Source of the DNA: Trissonchulus latispiculum
Taxonomy: Eukaryota; Nematoda; Enoplea; Enoplida; Ironidae
DNA: 64,000 nt
Assembly (NCBI GenBank): GCA_030248195.1
Contig: JASAND010028698.1
Location: 1-64,000, forward strand
Reading direction: 5' to 3'
Positions 50,368 to 62,165 of the stretch are shown in pieces. The position numbers and the translations under genes are program-made. The notes beneath the pieces were generated by a model, which saw only the letters and a program-made list of their open reading frames with translations, did not search any database and was not told where the DNA came from. Position 1 is the stretch's first letter; each line of letters begins with the position of its first letter.

Positions 50368-51115
50368 CGGGGCTGCAACGATGTCCGCGTACCCGTGGTA
50401 CAGCTGTCGAAAGACGATGGTTCCAGAAGATTCATCGTCTCTCGCGAATAGTCATCAACCGCCCTTCCTCCACCCATATCCGCGATCAGCCTCGACAACC
50501 GTCGGGTTTTTGCTTGAGGGGCAGCCATAACCGGCAAAGTTGCTCCTTCTACTCCTCCTCATTGCCGGCATAGAACCAAATCCGGGCCCAGTCCAACCTC
50601 GTTTCCCATGTACAGTCTGCAAGACATCGGCTTTCCGTGCCTCTCTACCGTGGTCGCGCTGCACTGAATGGGTCCACACCATACGCGGCAGTGGCCTGAA
50701 CAGACAAAGAGTCTACGTTACTGCGGTTTACCTATGCCCCCCTTGTCAGTCAGCTCATCCCCAAACTGTACCCACTCCACTACTAGCGGTCTCGATCAGC
50801 CCTCCGGCCCAACCTCCACCTCTGCTTGGTCTCCAACCCGCCCCCCCAGGGGCAACTGCCCCCTCAACTCAGAACGACTTCAACCTCTTGCAGCTCAATA
50901 TAAATGGACTGAGAGCTAAGTCCACCTAGCTAGGGGCCTTCCTCCCGGAAGAGAGCATCAGCGTAGCAGCAATTCAGATGACGAAACTTGGCCCCTCTGT
51001 GTCAGATTCACACATGCCAGGTTTCTCTCTTCTCCGCCGCGACCGCGACACAAATGGCGGAGGTGTCGCTTTCATCATTCGGGACTCGGTGTCATACTCC
51101 TTACCTGTGTTTTTT
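50368..51115 (+). pseudogene. LINE 5' part with 2A-like motif, zinc finger and endonuclease start
   Basis: One frame, broken by stops at 50528 and 50927, reads: a short leader starting MSAYPWYSC, then LLLLLLLIAGIEPNPGP, a 2A-like ribosome-skipping motif (usual core DxExNPGP; here Gly replaces Asp). Next is a PHD/zinc-finger-like Cys/His region (CTVCKTSAF, SRCTEWVH, YLCPPC), a Pro-rich linker, and the start of an APE-type endonuclease (LLQLNINGLRAKS, SVAAIQMTKL, GGGVAFIIRDS). The Glu expected in AIQETKL is Met here. It ends abruptly at 51115 where unrelated sequence begins. The class is probably CR1/L2-like; it is a dead copy. Confidence 0.7.
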
Positions 51116-52740
51116 GCGAAAAAAACTGCGACATTCCGCACTTTCTTTGAAAATTCCGCAACTTTTTTCGGAGCTCTGCGTAAAGTTCCGTAAAAATTTT
51201 TGGCCTCGACTAGAAATTTTCAGCTATTTCTGATAATAAATCCACGTGTTTCCGGTACTTTTTGCAGAAAATTTCAAAAAATTTTCGCGCCTTCGGCGCG
51301 TATTTCTGTATTGTAGACACCTTTCAGTCTTATGATAGGACTCTTGTCCGAGATAAGTAGAATACTTTGTAGTGAAAGCTTATCCAATAAAATTCTTTTC
51401 GCATAAACTAATTTCCTAAAATACCTGAAGAAGTACACGCGTACACATAGTAACCACTCTAGTAAGATGATAACCACTCTGAAGTATGCATTTGTTGAAC
51501 AGAGTCGTGGATATACGTACTTACATACATACGTACATACATAACCTGTTTAGATACCAAAGTGCACAAGAATAACCCAAAATCTTTGCTAAATCGCTCG
51601 AAAAAATAGATTTTCAAGCTTGAATTTTCCTGAAACATCTAGCTTTTGCTGGAGGCTGTCACATTCAGACCCCCATTTTTAAATTCGTTTATATCTTGGC
51701 GTTGTGCTTCATTATGATTGCTCTGTTCTTTCTATTTTTACTATTTTTCCGAAATCTTTCTGATTTTAATTTTAAAATGTTGTATATAAATGTTCCCAAA
51801 CCAAATTTTATACTAATTTTTCCCTGTGGCAGCTTTGGTTTTCTGGTTGCCGAAATCAAAATTTTGAGTGTTTCTATTAAGGATTTTTTACAGTTTTACA
51901 AAATTTTCGCAGCTTCTGGGGGGCTCCGCCCCCCAGACCCCCCGCATTTTCACCTGTAACTTTATATTCTAGTCAAAAACACACGTCATATACATATACA
52001 CGAATCAGCATGTTTGTGAACAAAAATCATTGTAAGATTTTAGCTGGAGGGCATACAAAATTTTTAACGGGAGGGTTATAAATTCACACTTTTTGTCCCT
52101 TGGAAAGCTGCCTAGTTGACCCACATGCTGGAAGTTTGTACAAGCCAGCGAGGAAGTATTTATTTTAAAATAACGTCAACATTTTAAAATTTACGATAGG
52201 CTCTCGCTAGGCTTCAGCCGCTGCTTCAAAGACATTAACTGCCGGCATGCCACAACATAATCGACTGAACTGGAACGAAACGTTTTTAAATTGAAAATGG
52301 TGGTTGCTAATAAAAATAGAACTTGAATTATTTATTAGTATATAGATATATATATATATAAATAGTTATTTTCAGCAGCGGTTTTCTCAAGCTCAATGTA
52401 AGAAGTTAATGGTAATGTTAATGTTAATCTACTAGCTGATTTTTGAAAAACTGATTGTAAACTGTTCCATGTTTGAGGCTGCGGCATGTCCATACGTACA
52501 TATCAAAAATTCGTTGGATATATATATATAATAGCGAAAATTGTTTCTTTCAAGCTGAATGTTTGTTAAGCCATTTGCAGCATTCAATCAAAGCGAAATT
52601 GTTGAAACTTATTAAATAAATTCACTATCAGCATTAAAACATTACCAAATCCACAAAAACCCCCATAAGCATTAACAAAATCAAAGAACAAAATTTTAAA
52701 AACTTCCATGTATTTTGACGACTAGATCCGGATCCGTAAA
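51116..52740. other. Repeat-derived DNA, no gene
   Basis: 51116-51310 contains GCGACATTCCGCAC-like text and a CGCGCC-TTC-GGCGCG hairpin at about 51289. At 51910-51945 a GCTTCTGGGGGGCTCCGCCC / CCCAGACCCCCC motif matches that inside the hAT-type MITEs, so another element of that kind probably lies here, but its ends were not found. 52000-52740 is A/T-rich without signals. Confidence 0.45.
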
Positions 52741-52744
52741 AAAA

Positions 52745-53118
52745 AAGGTAAAGGTGACCCCTGGAGATTATCTCCATCCCTGCTTCAGGGACAAGGGGTG
52801 CCGGTGCTCATCCCCGGATACACAGCCGTAGAGCCAGGAGTGTCACCTCAAATGATGACTACATCCGTGGAAGGGGGGCCGGCCCTTCAAGGCTTTAAGC
52901 CCTACACGGACTCCTGTTACCTTCCCACAATAGTGGTACCCATTTACCGACCAATTAAGGATGGATAGCTGGGTTGGCTAGAGCTCACGGCGAACCGATA
53001 TGTGCTTAGTCCCTTGCTCAAGGGGATTTGTGAAAGCTTTGTGGCAGCGGGGATTCGAACCTCGGACTATCGGATCCGAAGTCGAACGCCTTAACCACTC
53101 GGCCGGCACGGCACAGAT
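52745..53118 (-). mobile_element. Near-complete tRNA-derived SINE, - orientation
   Basis: Read on the - strand: head with A box GGCCGAGTGGTTAAGGCG and a consensus B box GGTTCGAATCC (class II, Ser/Leu-like), then AAATCCCCTTGAGCAAGG. Next come GCTATCCATCCTTAATTGG, TCGGTAAATGGGTACCAC and AACAGGAGTCC, with a T-rich end. The acceptor and anticodon stems are degraded, so it is not a working tRNA. CCTTGAGCAAG resembles shared central domains of some animal SINEs. Fragments are at 20285 and 46094. Confidence 0.8.
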
Positions 53119-53206
53119 CCAAACTGGATCCGGATCCGGCCGGATCCAAACTGGATCCGGATCCGGCAGGGGCCGGATCCAAACTGGATCCGGATCCGGT
53201 CGATCC
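53113..53206. repeat. GGATCC-rich minisatellite
   Basis: About three units of GATCCAAACTGGATCCGG with ATCCGGC, each containing nested BamHI-type GGATCC palindromes, abutting the SINE head. Confidence 0.8.
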
Positions 53207-53405
53207 CCAATAGGAGGGCAGTATAAACAAATGGCTGAGTAAAACGTACGTAGTATTACAGCACATCTATCTATATACGTATATCTTTCAGTACGATGGA
53301 ACAAATTCAACAATCAAAGCTTGCCTTTCAGCCGACATCAAAATCACAAAAATGGACCTTACCCGTGAACCGCTCATCTAAACGAGCTGATATGTGTAAT
53401 TTTTA

Positions 53406-53407
<2 letters not shown>

Positions 53408-53492
<85 letters not shown>
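53408..53492. repeat. (TA)n microsatellite
   Basis: About 80 bp of TA dinucleotides. Confidence 0.95.
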
Positions 53493-53493
<1 letters not shown>

Positions 53494-53586
53494 GTAATGC
53501 TCAATCAACTGACAAATTATGAAGCAAATCGATTTTCTAAGGTTGTCCACTCCATTTGCGAACCTCTCAGAAATCGACTCGTATGT

Positions 53587-54289
53587 ACAAGAATAAAAAT
53601 GCTCCGATGGAGCATGAAAAATGCAATATGGGTGACATTGGGTTTTAAGCGGACATAAGACTAGGTTTTAAAACGTTCATATGGGAGGCGCAGGTTGTAA
53701 ATGACAAGAGGACTAGGTTTAAAGCGCACTAATATGGACCAGCTTCGCTGAACAACCCATATTCGTGGAAACTGCCCAGCCCAGACTGATGCTGACGGAA
53801 ATTCTTCAGTAAGTTTACCAATTTGTAAGCGTAACTCTGCGTCTGCAGCAACTACGTACGTATATATATATATGTACATATAATATAACTTACTACTTAC
53901 TTAATTATAATAAAACGCATTTACTTAATTAACATATATACAGTAAAAATTGATGTCGCAAATTCTGCGGGATAAATGGCAATGCCGGATAAACCGATTG
54001 AAGTAAGCTTACGCAGTATTTCAAAATTATATAGTGCGCTGGCTTAGAAATCTGACGAATGTAGAGTTTGTCAATAAACGTCATATGTGGAGTGGAACAT
54101 GAGTGTCTGCGAATATGGGTTGTTCAGCGAAGCTGGTCCATATTAGTGCGCTTTAAACCTAGTCGTCTTGTCATTTACAACCTGCCCCTCCCATATTAAC
54201 GTTTTAAAACCTAGTCTTATGTCCGCTTAAAACCCAATGTCACCCATATTGCATTTTTCATGCTCCATCGGAGCATTTTTATTCTTGTC
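53587..54289. mobile_element. Foldback element C
   Basis: Arms 53587-53765 and 54110-54289 are near-perfect reverse complements around a 344 bp loop. Outer end ACAAGAATAAAAATGCTCC with hairpin tip GATGGAGCATG; inner end GAACAACCCATATTCG. Internal blocks AATATGGG / CATATGGG, AGGTTTTAAAACG and AGGACTAGGTT repeat within each arm, as in element B. No ORF. Confidence 0.85.
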
Positions 54290-54545
54290 CTATTTTATTT
54301 TTAAGGTTCTCAGTAAACTTTAAGCAAAATGTTAAAGCTGTGTGAAAGAAACTTTAAAAATTCCCTCAGTAATCAACCGAACCCACAGAACAAAGAAGTT
54401 CTAAAAGTATATACAATTTTCTCCCTTTCCCTCGATTTTAGCAGAAAACCCTCATCCACTACCGATGGCAAGAATATTTTAGAATGTCGCAGAAAGTTAT
54501 CTGTAGCTTGTTCTATATAGACCATTCTGTACTTCAGCAGTATAT
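54290..54545. other. Short unique spacer
   Basis: No gene or repeat recognised. Confidence 0.4.
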
Positions 54546-55968
54546 ATATATGTCGTAGTACAGTATAGCATTCAGTACAGTGCGGCATTGTACTAGTACA
54601 GTATGGCATGCTCTACTGTACTAGTACAGTGTAGCATCAGGGGTTAAAGGATTTCTTATGTAAAACCCATCAGTCTAATGCTGCAAAATTAACGGGGTTA
54701 CCTGGTTGGCATTGTTAGTTTACCCTAAAAATAATTGATACAACTCTTGCTTGGTTGCAGAGGAAGATAATTTCAACCTTATTGCATACCAAAAATTAAA
54801 GTCATTACTACTGCGGTTTTGTGTCACCTTCTGATATTACTTTCAAACTAGCATTTTAAAACTTTTAAAGTCTTCTAAAATTTTAACACTTTCATTCTTA
54901 GATATGTTAAGTATTAACTTGGAAGTAAGTATAAAAGTATATATAATAAATACGTATCAACTAAAACTGGGTTTTTTGCTATGTCAAATTTTAGCATCCA
55001 TTGCTCACTAAATCCTCACTAAAGCCAAATTCTATATTCTATATTGGGAATCTGAAACCGCAATATCGAAGCTGTCTGTGAAACTAACTTTAAGTGAGAA
55101 GTGAATAAAACTGAAATTAGAATCAATTTACCAAAACTGAAACTACTATCAGTTTTCAGCTGAATCTGAAGCTTCTTTAAATTTGGAGCTGAAGCTAAAA
55201 ACAGAAATTGAAATTTCCACTAAACACAACGCTAATTAAAACGTGAATTAAAACGGCGGTATTAAAATATGTGTTAATATCAATCAGTTTAATCTATGTG
55301 CGCTTGTCACACTCTAAGTTATTATGGTGCTACCTTAGTTATGATGTATGTTGCTATGTGTTACTCTATAGATACGTAGCTTTAGACACAGCTCAATTAT
55401 TAGTTCGGCAGGCAGGTAAGCTGGGGCCAGTTTCATAAAAATGTTCACGAGTCTAGCAGCTAAACCACGCTTGAAGTTTTCGAGATCCGCAAGTCGCATT
55501 GAAAGTCAAAGGTTCTCGAGTACTGGACTCGATTTCGACCAGAAAAAATTTCGCTAACTTGAGACCTACTCGAGAAATTTTTGAAAACCTAAATTTGGAA
55601 ATTTTTTACCTGCTTCAATAACTTCTATAATTGACTGAATAAATCACCATAACATTTTCCGTAGATACTTTTACATATAATTTTTAATGGAGATGAGGTT
55701 GTTGTTACTGAAAACAGGCTACTCAAGAACGTGAGAGCTCGAGACGGTTTTGTATGAAACGGGCCCCTGGACATCTAGAAGGAGACCCCATAGATTTTGT
55801 AACATCAGTAGGGAAGGTTCTATCACTGACGCTCGCCAGTCCAGGAAAAGGCTGTATTGCACTATGGGAGTAGTAAAATGCTACGCTGTACTAGTACGGT
55901 AGAGCATGCCATACTGTACTAGTACAATGCCGCACTGTACTGAATGCTATACTGTACTACGACATATA
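54546..55968. mobile_element. 1.4 kb element with about 90 bp terminal inverted repeats
   Basis: Left TIR 54546-54637 and right TIR 55878-55968 are reverse complements with few mismatches. Each contains palindromic ACTGTACTAGTACAGT-like blocks twice. The interior is A/T-rich with no transposase. Flanked by TATA-type sequence; no TSD was resolved. Confidence 0.75.
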
Positions 55969-55977
55969 CTCTACGCA

Positions 55978-56610
55978 GCGCAAACAGATGCAAATTATAT
56001 ATACTGAGAATGAAGGAAACTTATACGGCACGATTTCTAATGCTCTTCTACAGTTACATGCTAAATTTCAGATGGTTGCAACTTATCTGTAGCTAGTTAT
56101 AGGACGTGCTGTACTTCTGCAGCACTCTACTGCATCGCAACCAGACGCAAATTACACTGCCAATGAAGGAAACTTATACGGCACGATTTCTAATGCTCTT
56201 CTACAGTTACATGCTAAATTTCAGATGGTTGCAACTTATCTGTAGCTAGTTATAGGCCGTGCTGTACTTCTGCAGCACTCTACTGCAGCGCAACCAGACG
56301 CAAATTACACTGCCAATGAAGGAAACTTATACGGCACGATGTCTAATGCTATTTTGCGTTTACATGCAAAATTTCAGACGGTTGCATGCAACATACCTGT
56401 AGTTAGTTATAGGCCGTGCTGTACTTCAGCAGCACGCTACTGCAGCGCATCCAGATGCAAATTAAACTGTCAATGAAGGAAACTTATACGGCACGATTTA
56501 TAATGCTCTTCCACAGTTAAATGCAAAATATCAGACGATGGCAACTTATCTGTAGCTAGTTACAGGCCGTGCTGTACTTCAGCAGCACCCTACTGCCGTG
56601 CAACCACGCA
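55978..56610. repeat. Tandem satellite, four units of about 153-157 bp
   Basis: AATGAAGGAAACTTATACGG recurs at 56009, 56162, 56315 and 56472. Each unit also has TGCAGCACTCTACTGCAGCG and GTAGCTAGTTATAGGCCGTG. It directly abuts the right TIR of the preceding element. Confidence 0.85.
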
Positions 56611-58211
56611 GCGACATCGTAATAGGCATACAAAACGTATCTATAGCCATGGGGGGAAAACCCACATTTTCGATTTTGGCTGGAACTTTTTTATTATAAG
56701 GGATATCTGAAAACTTTATATACCATCGTACTTGGCCTACTTAGAACTTTCTTTTAAGCCTATTTGCACTTCTCTAGGTTGTACCGTTAAAGCGGTATAA
56801 TGCAAAAAGTAGCGGGGGGAAAACCCAATGGGGGTAAAAACCCAAATGGGGGAAAATAAACCCACCCCTCACAGGTCTTAAAAATTGTCGTATCGCAATT
56901 CTGACACTTCCAGTGTAAAAGTCAACCCTTTTTTAGTTAGTATGAACCAAAAAATCCGATCTAAGTAGCTTTTTTTGAGATCTCATGTGCCGTTGAAAAT
57001 GCTGCATCAACTGGCCAGGTTTCATAAAGTTTAACACATAAACATAGGGCAATTTTTGAAAAATGCTAAAAATGATGTAATTTGGTAAAACTTATTATTC
57101 TATCGTGTAGAGAATGGTTTTTTTACGTAGAATTGGCTGTTAAAATCCACAATTGTACCTGTATTGGGTCCTCCAGCAGCGAAATGGCACTTTTAAGGTT
57201 TTTAGCCCCTAGCTAGCCAGGTAAGCAAAATTGTCCGAATCTGACCGCATAGGATGACGCAGCGTGCTCGATAGTACCGTGCTATAGTCTCTAATTGTTT
57301 CCGTGTTGAGTTGTTAAAAAATTTTTCAAAAAAATTTGGGTGGGTTTTCCCCCCAAAGTGGGTTTTTTCCCCGCCACGTTTGGCAATGTGCCAGACTAGC
57401 GGTACAGCGGAGCGGTCTAATTTTTGCTGTGTGCAAAGAGGAAGAGTTGCCATCATTGCAGATATTTGCAAAACTTTTCTAGCCCAACCCAGTCAAAAGT
57501 TACATCGGTCCAAACTTTTGGTAAATTTTTGGATGGTTGAACCAAAAAGTAGTTTTCATTTTCAAAATGTCATAAAATGAGCAGGAGTGAACCAAATGAC
57601 TTGATCTTTTTATACATAGGTTAGAAAGAGTCGCGGCATATCCTTACTCTGTTGCGCCTACAAACAGTTAGAATTTATCATTCTTCGGCGCCTTGGGCGA
57701 GTATATGAGCCTGTGCTATGGGAGAATCAGGCCGGCTTTAGACCAAACCGTGGCTGCAGTGACCAAATCTTCACCTTACGTCGCATTCTGGAAACCAGGT
57801 CTGAATATGGGAAAGCAACTTTAATTGGATTCGTAGACTTTAAAGCGGCCTTTGATTCAGGAGATCGATCTACCCTATGTGCTATATTGGAGTCTGACGG
57901 CGTGCCGACGAAACTGATTCGCATAATAAAACTGTTGTATGCGAATACCCAAAATCGAGTCAGGGCCTGTGGTCAGCTCTCAGACGATTTCGTGGTCCAA
58001 ACTGGGGTACAGCAGGGTGCTCCACTGTCTCCCTTACTCTTCAACTGTCTTGTCGACTGGGTGATGAGAACTGCGGTTGCTGACGTTGGGGATGGTGTCC
58101 TATTTGGTCACGGTCCTATTATTTCGGACCTTGACTATGCAGATGACATAGCCGCCTTGGCAGATTCGGAAGTACATCTTCGCCAATTACTGTTAGCTGT
58201 CGTTGCGGCAG

Positions 58212-58237
58212 CAGCGAGAGTTGGCCTGAAGATAAAA
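58212..58237. repeat. Target-site duplication, left (26 bp)
   Basis: CAGCGAGAGTTGGCCTGAAG plus ATAAAA, identical to 62178-62203. Confidence 0.95.
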
Positions 58238-58505
58238 TAGAACGAAGTTAGCAAAGTTACAGGGAAACGTAGTGAGGGAACAAACATAGGGAAAATACAA
58301 CAATTAAGAACTTAACTGAGTCTCATAGAATCCAGAAACACCCGATGCAATAGTATACATACTTGAGCATAATTTAATTTGCCAAAACAAGTGCATACTC
58401 CTGGTGAAAATAAATAAAACAGAAAGTGCTATCTTATGTAATGCAATGTGATGTAACAATACCATTAAGTAAAATTTCATACAATTTAAAAATTTCCAAA
58501 AAAGA
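58236..58505 (-). repeat. Pseudo-LTR, 3' copy (element on - strand)
   Basis: 270 bp identical to 61896-62165. Contains AATAGAACGAAGTTAGCAAA and a region that would encode only chance peptides. Confidence 0.95.
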
Positions 58506-58561
58506 AAAATAAAAATAAACATCTTTTAAACAACTTCAAAGTTGAACAGCAGTAAAGCCCG

Positions 58562-58634
58562 AAAGTTACAGTGGGCAAAGCCCAAGTTACAGTGGCCAAA
58601 GGCCAAGTTACAGTGGGCATACGCCCGAGTTACC
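58562..58634 (-). repeat. Three covarying hairpin repeats in the Naiad 3' UTR
   Basis: Three 21-22 bp units share AAGTTACAGT (+ strand) and differ in the hairpin that follows: GGGC-AAA-GCCC (58573-58583), GGCC-AAA-GGCC (58594-58604) and GGGC-ATAC-GCCC (58615-58626). Both sides of the stem change together. They lie between the ORF stop and the 3' pseudo-LTR. Confidence 0.8.
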
Positions 58635-58724
58635 TGCAATAAGAAAAGCATAAGTAATAACAATAACAATAGCAATAACCATAACAGTATACAACAACAA
58701 GAAGAAAACAAAACATACTAAATT

Positions 58725-61601
58725 TCAAGAAATGCTTTTATATAGTTTATGTACAACGTCTGGGGTGGAGCCATATTTATCCTTGATATCAGTATTAGAA
58801 ACAATACTGCATCTAAGAATGTACTTGCAAAATTTTTTGGAGTATCCTCTTAGCACTAACATATTCTTAAGCTTATCAAGACCAGCAATTAAGTCATCCA
58901 GTAGATCACAGATTTTGACAAATCGGGCGACTTGACATATGACAGTATTACAAATAATGTTTTTGCTGATATTACTACCATTCATAGGAAATCTATTGAT
59001 ATTGAAGGGAAAATCGTCACGTTTATCATATAGTTTAGTTATAAACTTATTACCAGAGATGCAAATACTTAGGTCTAATACGTCTGCTTGCTGGTTAGAG
59101 GTATTAACTTTATTTAATTCAAGTTCCGGAGAGTACATATCATGTTTTATTATATCAAAATAATTGTTATCATTAATAAGTGTCATGTCATCAATATATC
59201 TACCTACCACTTCAAGACATTTATTATTATCGTTATTACGGTTATTGCATATATAACTATATTCCATTTGATGTAAAACTAAGTTAGCTATGTTGGGAGC
59301 AGAGTTACTTCCCATAGGTATTCCTATTGTCTGTTTAAAAATAAGATTACCACATGTAAAATATAGATTATCTAGAAGGAATTTTATGTGATTTATAAGT
59401 GTAGGGTAGGTTATTGTATTAGCTGGATTACGGCCATAGCCCCAACGCATTCCTAAATATGTTAAGTGCATAGGATTACGCATAGTAGTATATAACAATT
59501 TATCTAACGCATTTATAATAGTGTCATGTCTAAGATTAGTATAAAGTGTAGTAAAGTCATAAGTATTTATAGTATTAGCTGAGTTAGACATGTTGATTTT
59601 CTTAATAGAATTTAAGATAGGTTCATTATTATCTATAATCCAATACGGATTACAATTGTAAATACTTTTTATTAGTTTACCATATCTTTTCCTACTTTGT
59701 TTAACCAATGTTAAAGCTTTATCAATCAAAACAGATAAAGGTTTAGTAACAGCATTTTTGCTAGCAATAATAGTACGAAATTTGGTAGGAGTTTTATGGA
59801 ACTTAGGTATAACATAAATGTGTGGGAGCTGTTTAAATCCATTACTATTAACATTATTACAACTATAGTATTTGAGAATTGAGTTTATGATATCGGATTG
59901 GGGAGAGTTAACCTGACAATACGTGTTAGAGTTATTTATATCGAGAATGCCTAATTCCTTGAGTACGACCTGGATATAATAATTTTTACAAACAACAGCA
60001 ATATTTTGATTAGCTTTATCCACAGGACAAAACACATACTGACGATGCAATGACTTGATGCTACAAATAAAGTCCTGGATAAATGTAGAGCTGGTTACGT
60101 TACTATTATAATTAAGTCCCACAAGTTTAAGTTTTATCTCGTTTAGGATAATATCCGACCAATGATTAAGTTTATCTAAATCCCATTTATATTTTTTATT
60201 TAATTTTTTAATATACGCATTGAATGCCTGAACTATATTACTATAAATATCTTCATTACAGTATGATTTAGTGAACCTGTATTTAGGGCCATATGTAAGT
60301 ATCTGCGATACGGATTTATTCTCTATAACATTTAGGTCGCCAGTTAATACATGGTTGTGGTGAATGTCTTTATAAGAGCTATTACTGCAGTTACAAATGA
60401 GTTTATTATTAATAAAATCATTTACATATTTATCCACATCGAGTTCCTCTATAGTTTGTTTATAATTATATATAACACTGCCTACAGGACTATCATATTT
60501 ATAAAATATTTGGGGATTGAAAGCATTACATTTACTCAATTCAAAAGGCCATTTGCTATAATTATCTTTAAATATTTTATTTAGATTAATACGGTCAAAA
60601 ACTTTGTTGTACTTAATAATTAAGCATTCCTTTTTAGTTTTAGTGTGTTTAGCTAAATGTTTCTTTAATAAATTTAGTTTACCTTCGCACATATCCTGAA
60701 TAATTTCATATTTAGGGTGGTTGATATTACATTCATTACGATTAATGATATATTTTACCTGTTTTTTGCTAGCTTTATTTATAAACTCATAAATAAATTT
60801 ATTAGTTGCATCATCCATATATAATAAGTCCACATCCTTACTATTGACCATATTTGCATTTTTATTTAAGCGATTAGTTTTATTAACTTTTTTATTTATA
60901 GTAGTAGTATTATCTCTAACTAAGAGATTCTCAAATATACTTTTATTAACATCCTCTCCTTTTAACATGTCATTTAAGCCATACGGGTATTTAGTTTTAA
61001 GTTTACGTATCCAGTATGCTTCACACATTCTTCTGTTATAATTACATTCATTTAAATTATCGGAATCTGTTAACTTTGATATAATTCTAATATTAAAAGT
61101 TTTGCAATTACCTATATTAAAATGGGCAGACAGACGCTTACAGTTAGACTTATCAGGATTATTTACATTATAAAGATGTTCAGACAGTCTACGTTTCAAC
61201 TTCCTACCAGTTTCACCAACATATTGTAATCCACAATCATTACATGTAATAAGATAGACTACATTACATGAATTACAGTCAATGCTATAACTAGTTTGAT
61301 TAGCTACATTATACAGTTTATTGCTATAATATCCTGTAAAATTCTTATCTGTAATATATAGTTTACAAGTTCTACATCTACTTTTGTTACATATACTAAT
61401 GTTGCTTGATATTGGGTCTATATCAGAATGGGGAGGAGGTATAGACTGGCTAGGACTGTTGAGCAGATGAGGACTATCTCTCCTTGATGCCCGGTTATGA
61501 GAGCGGTCCGAGGTCGAATCCATAATATCACCGGTTGGGCTTATATTCTCCTCCCGCGATACCGAGCCCATGGAGGCATTCTTCATATAAGGACTAGTCA
61601 T
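58725..61601 (-). CDS. Naiad-type Penelope-like element protein: GIY-YIG endonuclease and reverse transcriptase
   Basis: 958 residues, intact from ATG to TGA. Expected to nick target DNA and prime reverse transcription. Cys cluster CNKSRCRTC (71-79). GIY-YIG domain about 109-212, with CNSCNVVYLITC, YVGET (YIG-like), RRLSEH, and EAYWIRKL plus YGLN near the catalytic Glu194. CxC motif ICNC at 402-405, diagnostic of N-terminal-endonuclease PLEs. RT about 520-900: YVIPKFHK, FRTIIASKN, YDFTTLYTNL (Asp682), GIPMGSNSAP (760-769), GRYIDDM (YIDD 802-805). The segment between motifs A and B is long enough for an insertion-in-fingers-like piece. Very A/T-rich, Asn/Lys-rich codon usage unlike the host genes. 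No in-frame TGA, so it is not a selenoprotein form as reported in some spider and clam Naiads. Confidence 0.95.
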   Translation of the reverse strand: MTSPYMKNASMGSVSREENISPTGDIMDSTSDRSHNRASRRDSPHLLNSPSQSIPPPHSDIDPISSNISICNKSRCRTCKLYITDKNFTGYYSNKLYNVANQTSYSIDCNSCNVVYLITCNDCGLQYVGETGRKLKRRLSEHLYNVNNPDKSNCKRLSAHFNIGNCKTFNIRIISKLTDSDNLNECNYNRRMCEAYWIRKLKTKYPYGLNDMLKGEDVNKSIFENLLVRDNTTTINKKVNKTNRLNKNANMVNSKDVDLLYMDDATNKFIYEFINKASKKQVKYIINRNECNINHPKYEIIQDMCEGKLNLLKKHLAKHTKTKKECLIIKYNKVFDRINLNKIFKDNYSKWPFELSKCNAFNPQIFYKYDSPVGSVIYNYKQTIEELDVDKYVNDFINNKLICNCSNSSYKDIHHNHVLTGDLNVIENKSVSQILTYGPKYRFTKSYCNEDIYSNIVQAFNAYIKKLNKKYKWDLDKLNHWSDIILNEIKLKLVGLNYNSNVTSSTFIQDFICSIKSLHRQYVFCPVDKANQNIAVVCKNYYIQVVLKELGILDINNSNTYCQVNSPQSDIINSILKYYSCNNVNSNGFKQLPHIYVIPKFHKTPTKFRTIIASKNAVTKPLSVLIDKALTLVKQSRKRYGKLIKSIYNCNPYWIIDNNEPILNSIKKINMSNSANTINTYDFTTLYTNLRHDTIINALDKLLYTTMRNPMHLTYLGMRWGYGRNPANTITYPTLINHIKFLLDNLYFTCGNLIFKQTIGIPMGSNSAPNIANLVLHQMEYSYICNNRNNDNNKCLEVVGRYIDDMTLINDNNYFDIIKHDMYSPELELNKVNTSNQQADVLDLSICISGNKFITKLYDKRDDFPFNINRFPMNGSNISKNIICNTVICQVARFVKICDLLDDLIAGLDKLKNMLVLRGYSKKFCKYILRCSIVSNTDIKDKYGSTPDVVHKLYKSIS

Positions 61602-61895
61602 AATGAAATATAAGAAAGCAACAGGATCATACGTTCAGGTCCATTTTGTAGTCAGTAATCATTGTTGTGGGCAACAGGAGAGAAAGGAAGCATGGTGAGG
61701 ACATATAGGCTATATATGGGGCAAAATATGCTAAATAAAAGTGGAGACACAGAACAAAAAGTTTAAAAATACATAACATTAATAAACAAGAGAAACATAA
61801 CGTGAAGAGAATTAAAGCGTGGATAGACCACGCAAGGCCATGGCACCAGGGGAAGAGCAACGCTCAAGTTGCCACAAGATGCATAGGCCTAACAC

Positions 61896-62165
61896 AATAG
61901 AACGAAGTTAGCAAAGTTACAGGGAAACGTAGTGAGGGAACAAACATAGGGAAAATACAACAATTAAGAACTTAACTGAGTCTCATAGAATCCAGAAACA
62001 CCCGATGCAATAGTATACATACTTGAGCATAATTTAATTTGCCAAAACAAGTGCATACTCCTGGTGAAAATAAATAAAACAGAAAGTGCTATCTTATGTA
62101 ATGCAATGTGATGTAACAATACCATTAAGTAAAATTTCATACAATTTAAAAATTTCCAAAAAAGA
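61896..62165 (-). repeat. Pseudo-LTR, 5' copy (element on - strand)
   Basis: 270 bp identical to 58236-58505. The ORF starts about 295 bp further along the - strand. Confidence 0.95.

Noticed and set aside
53040..53118. A tRNA gene on the - strand (A box and perfect B box)
   Set aside because: The acceptor strands do not pair well, the anticodon stem is replaced by a self-palindrome, and SINE body sequence continues directly after it. It is a SINE head.
58236..58505. A hammerhead ribozyme in the Penelope pseudo-LTRs
   Set aside because: I looked for CTGANGA with a matching GAAA on both strands and found none; the Naiad clade is reported to lack it.
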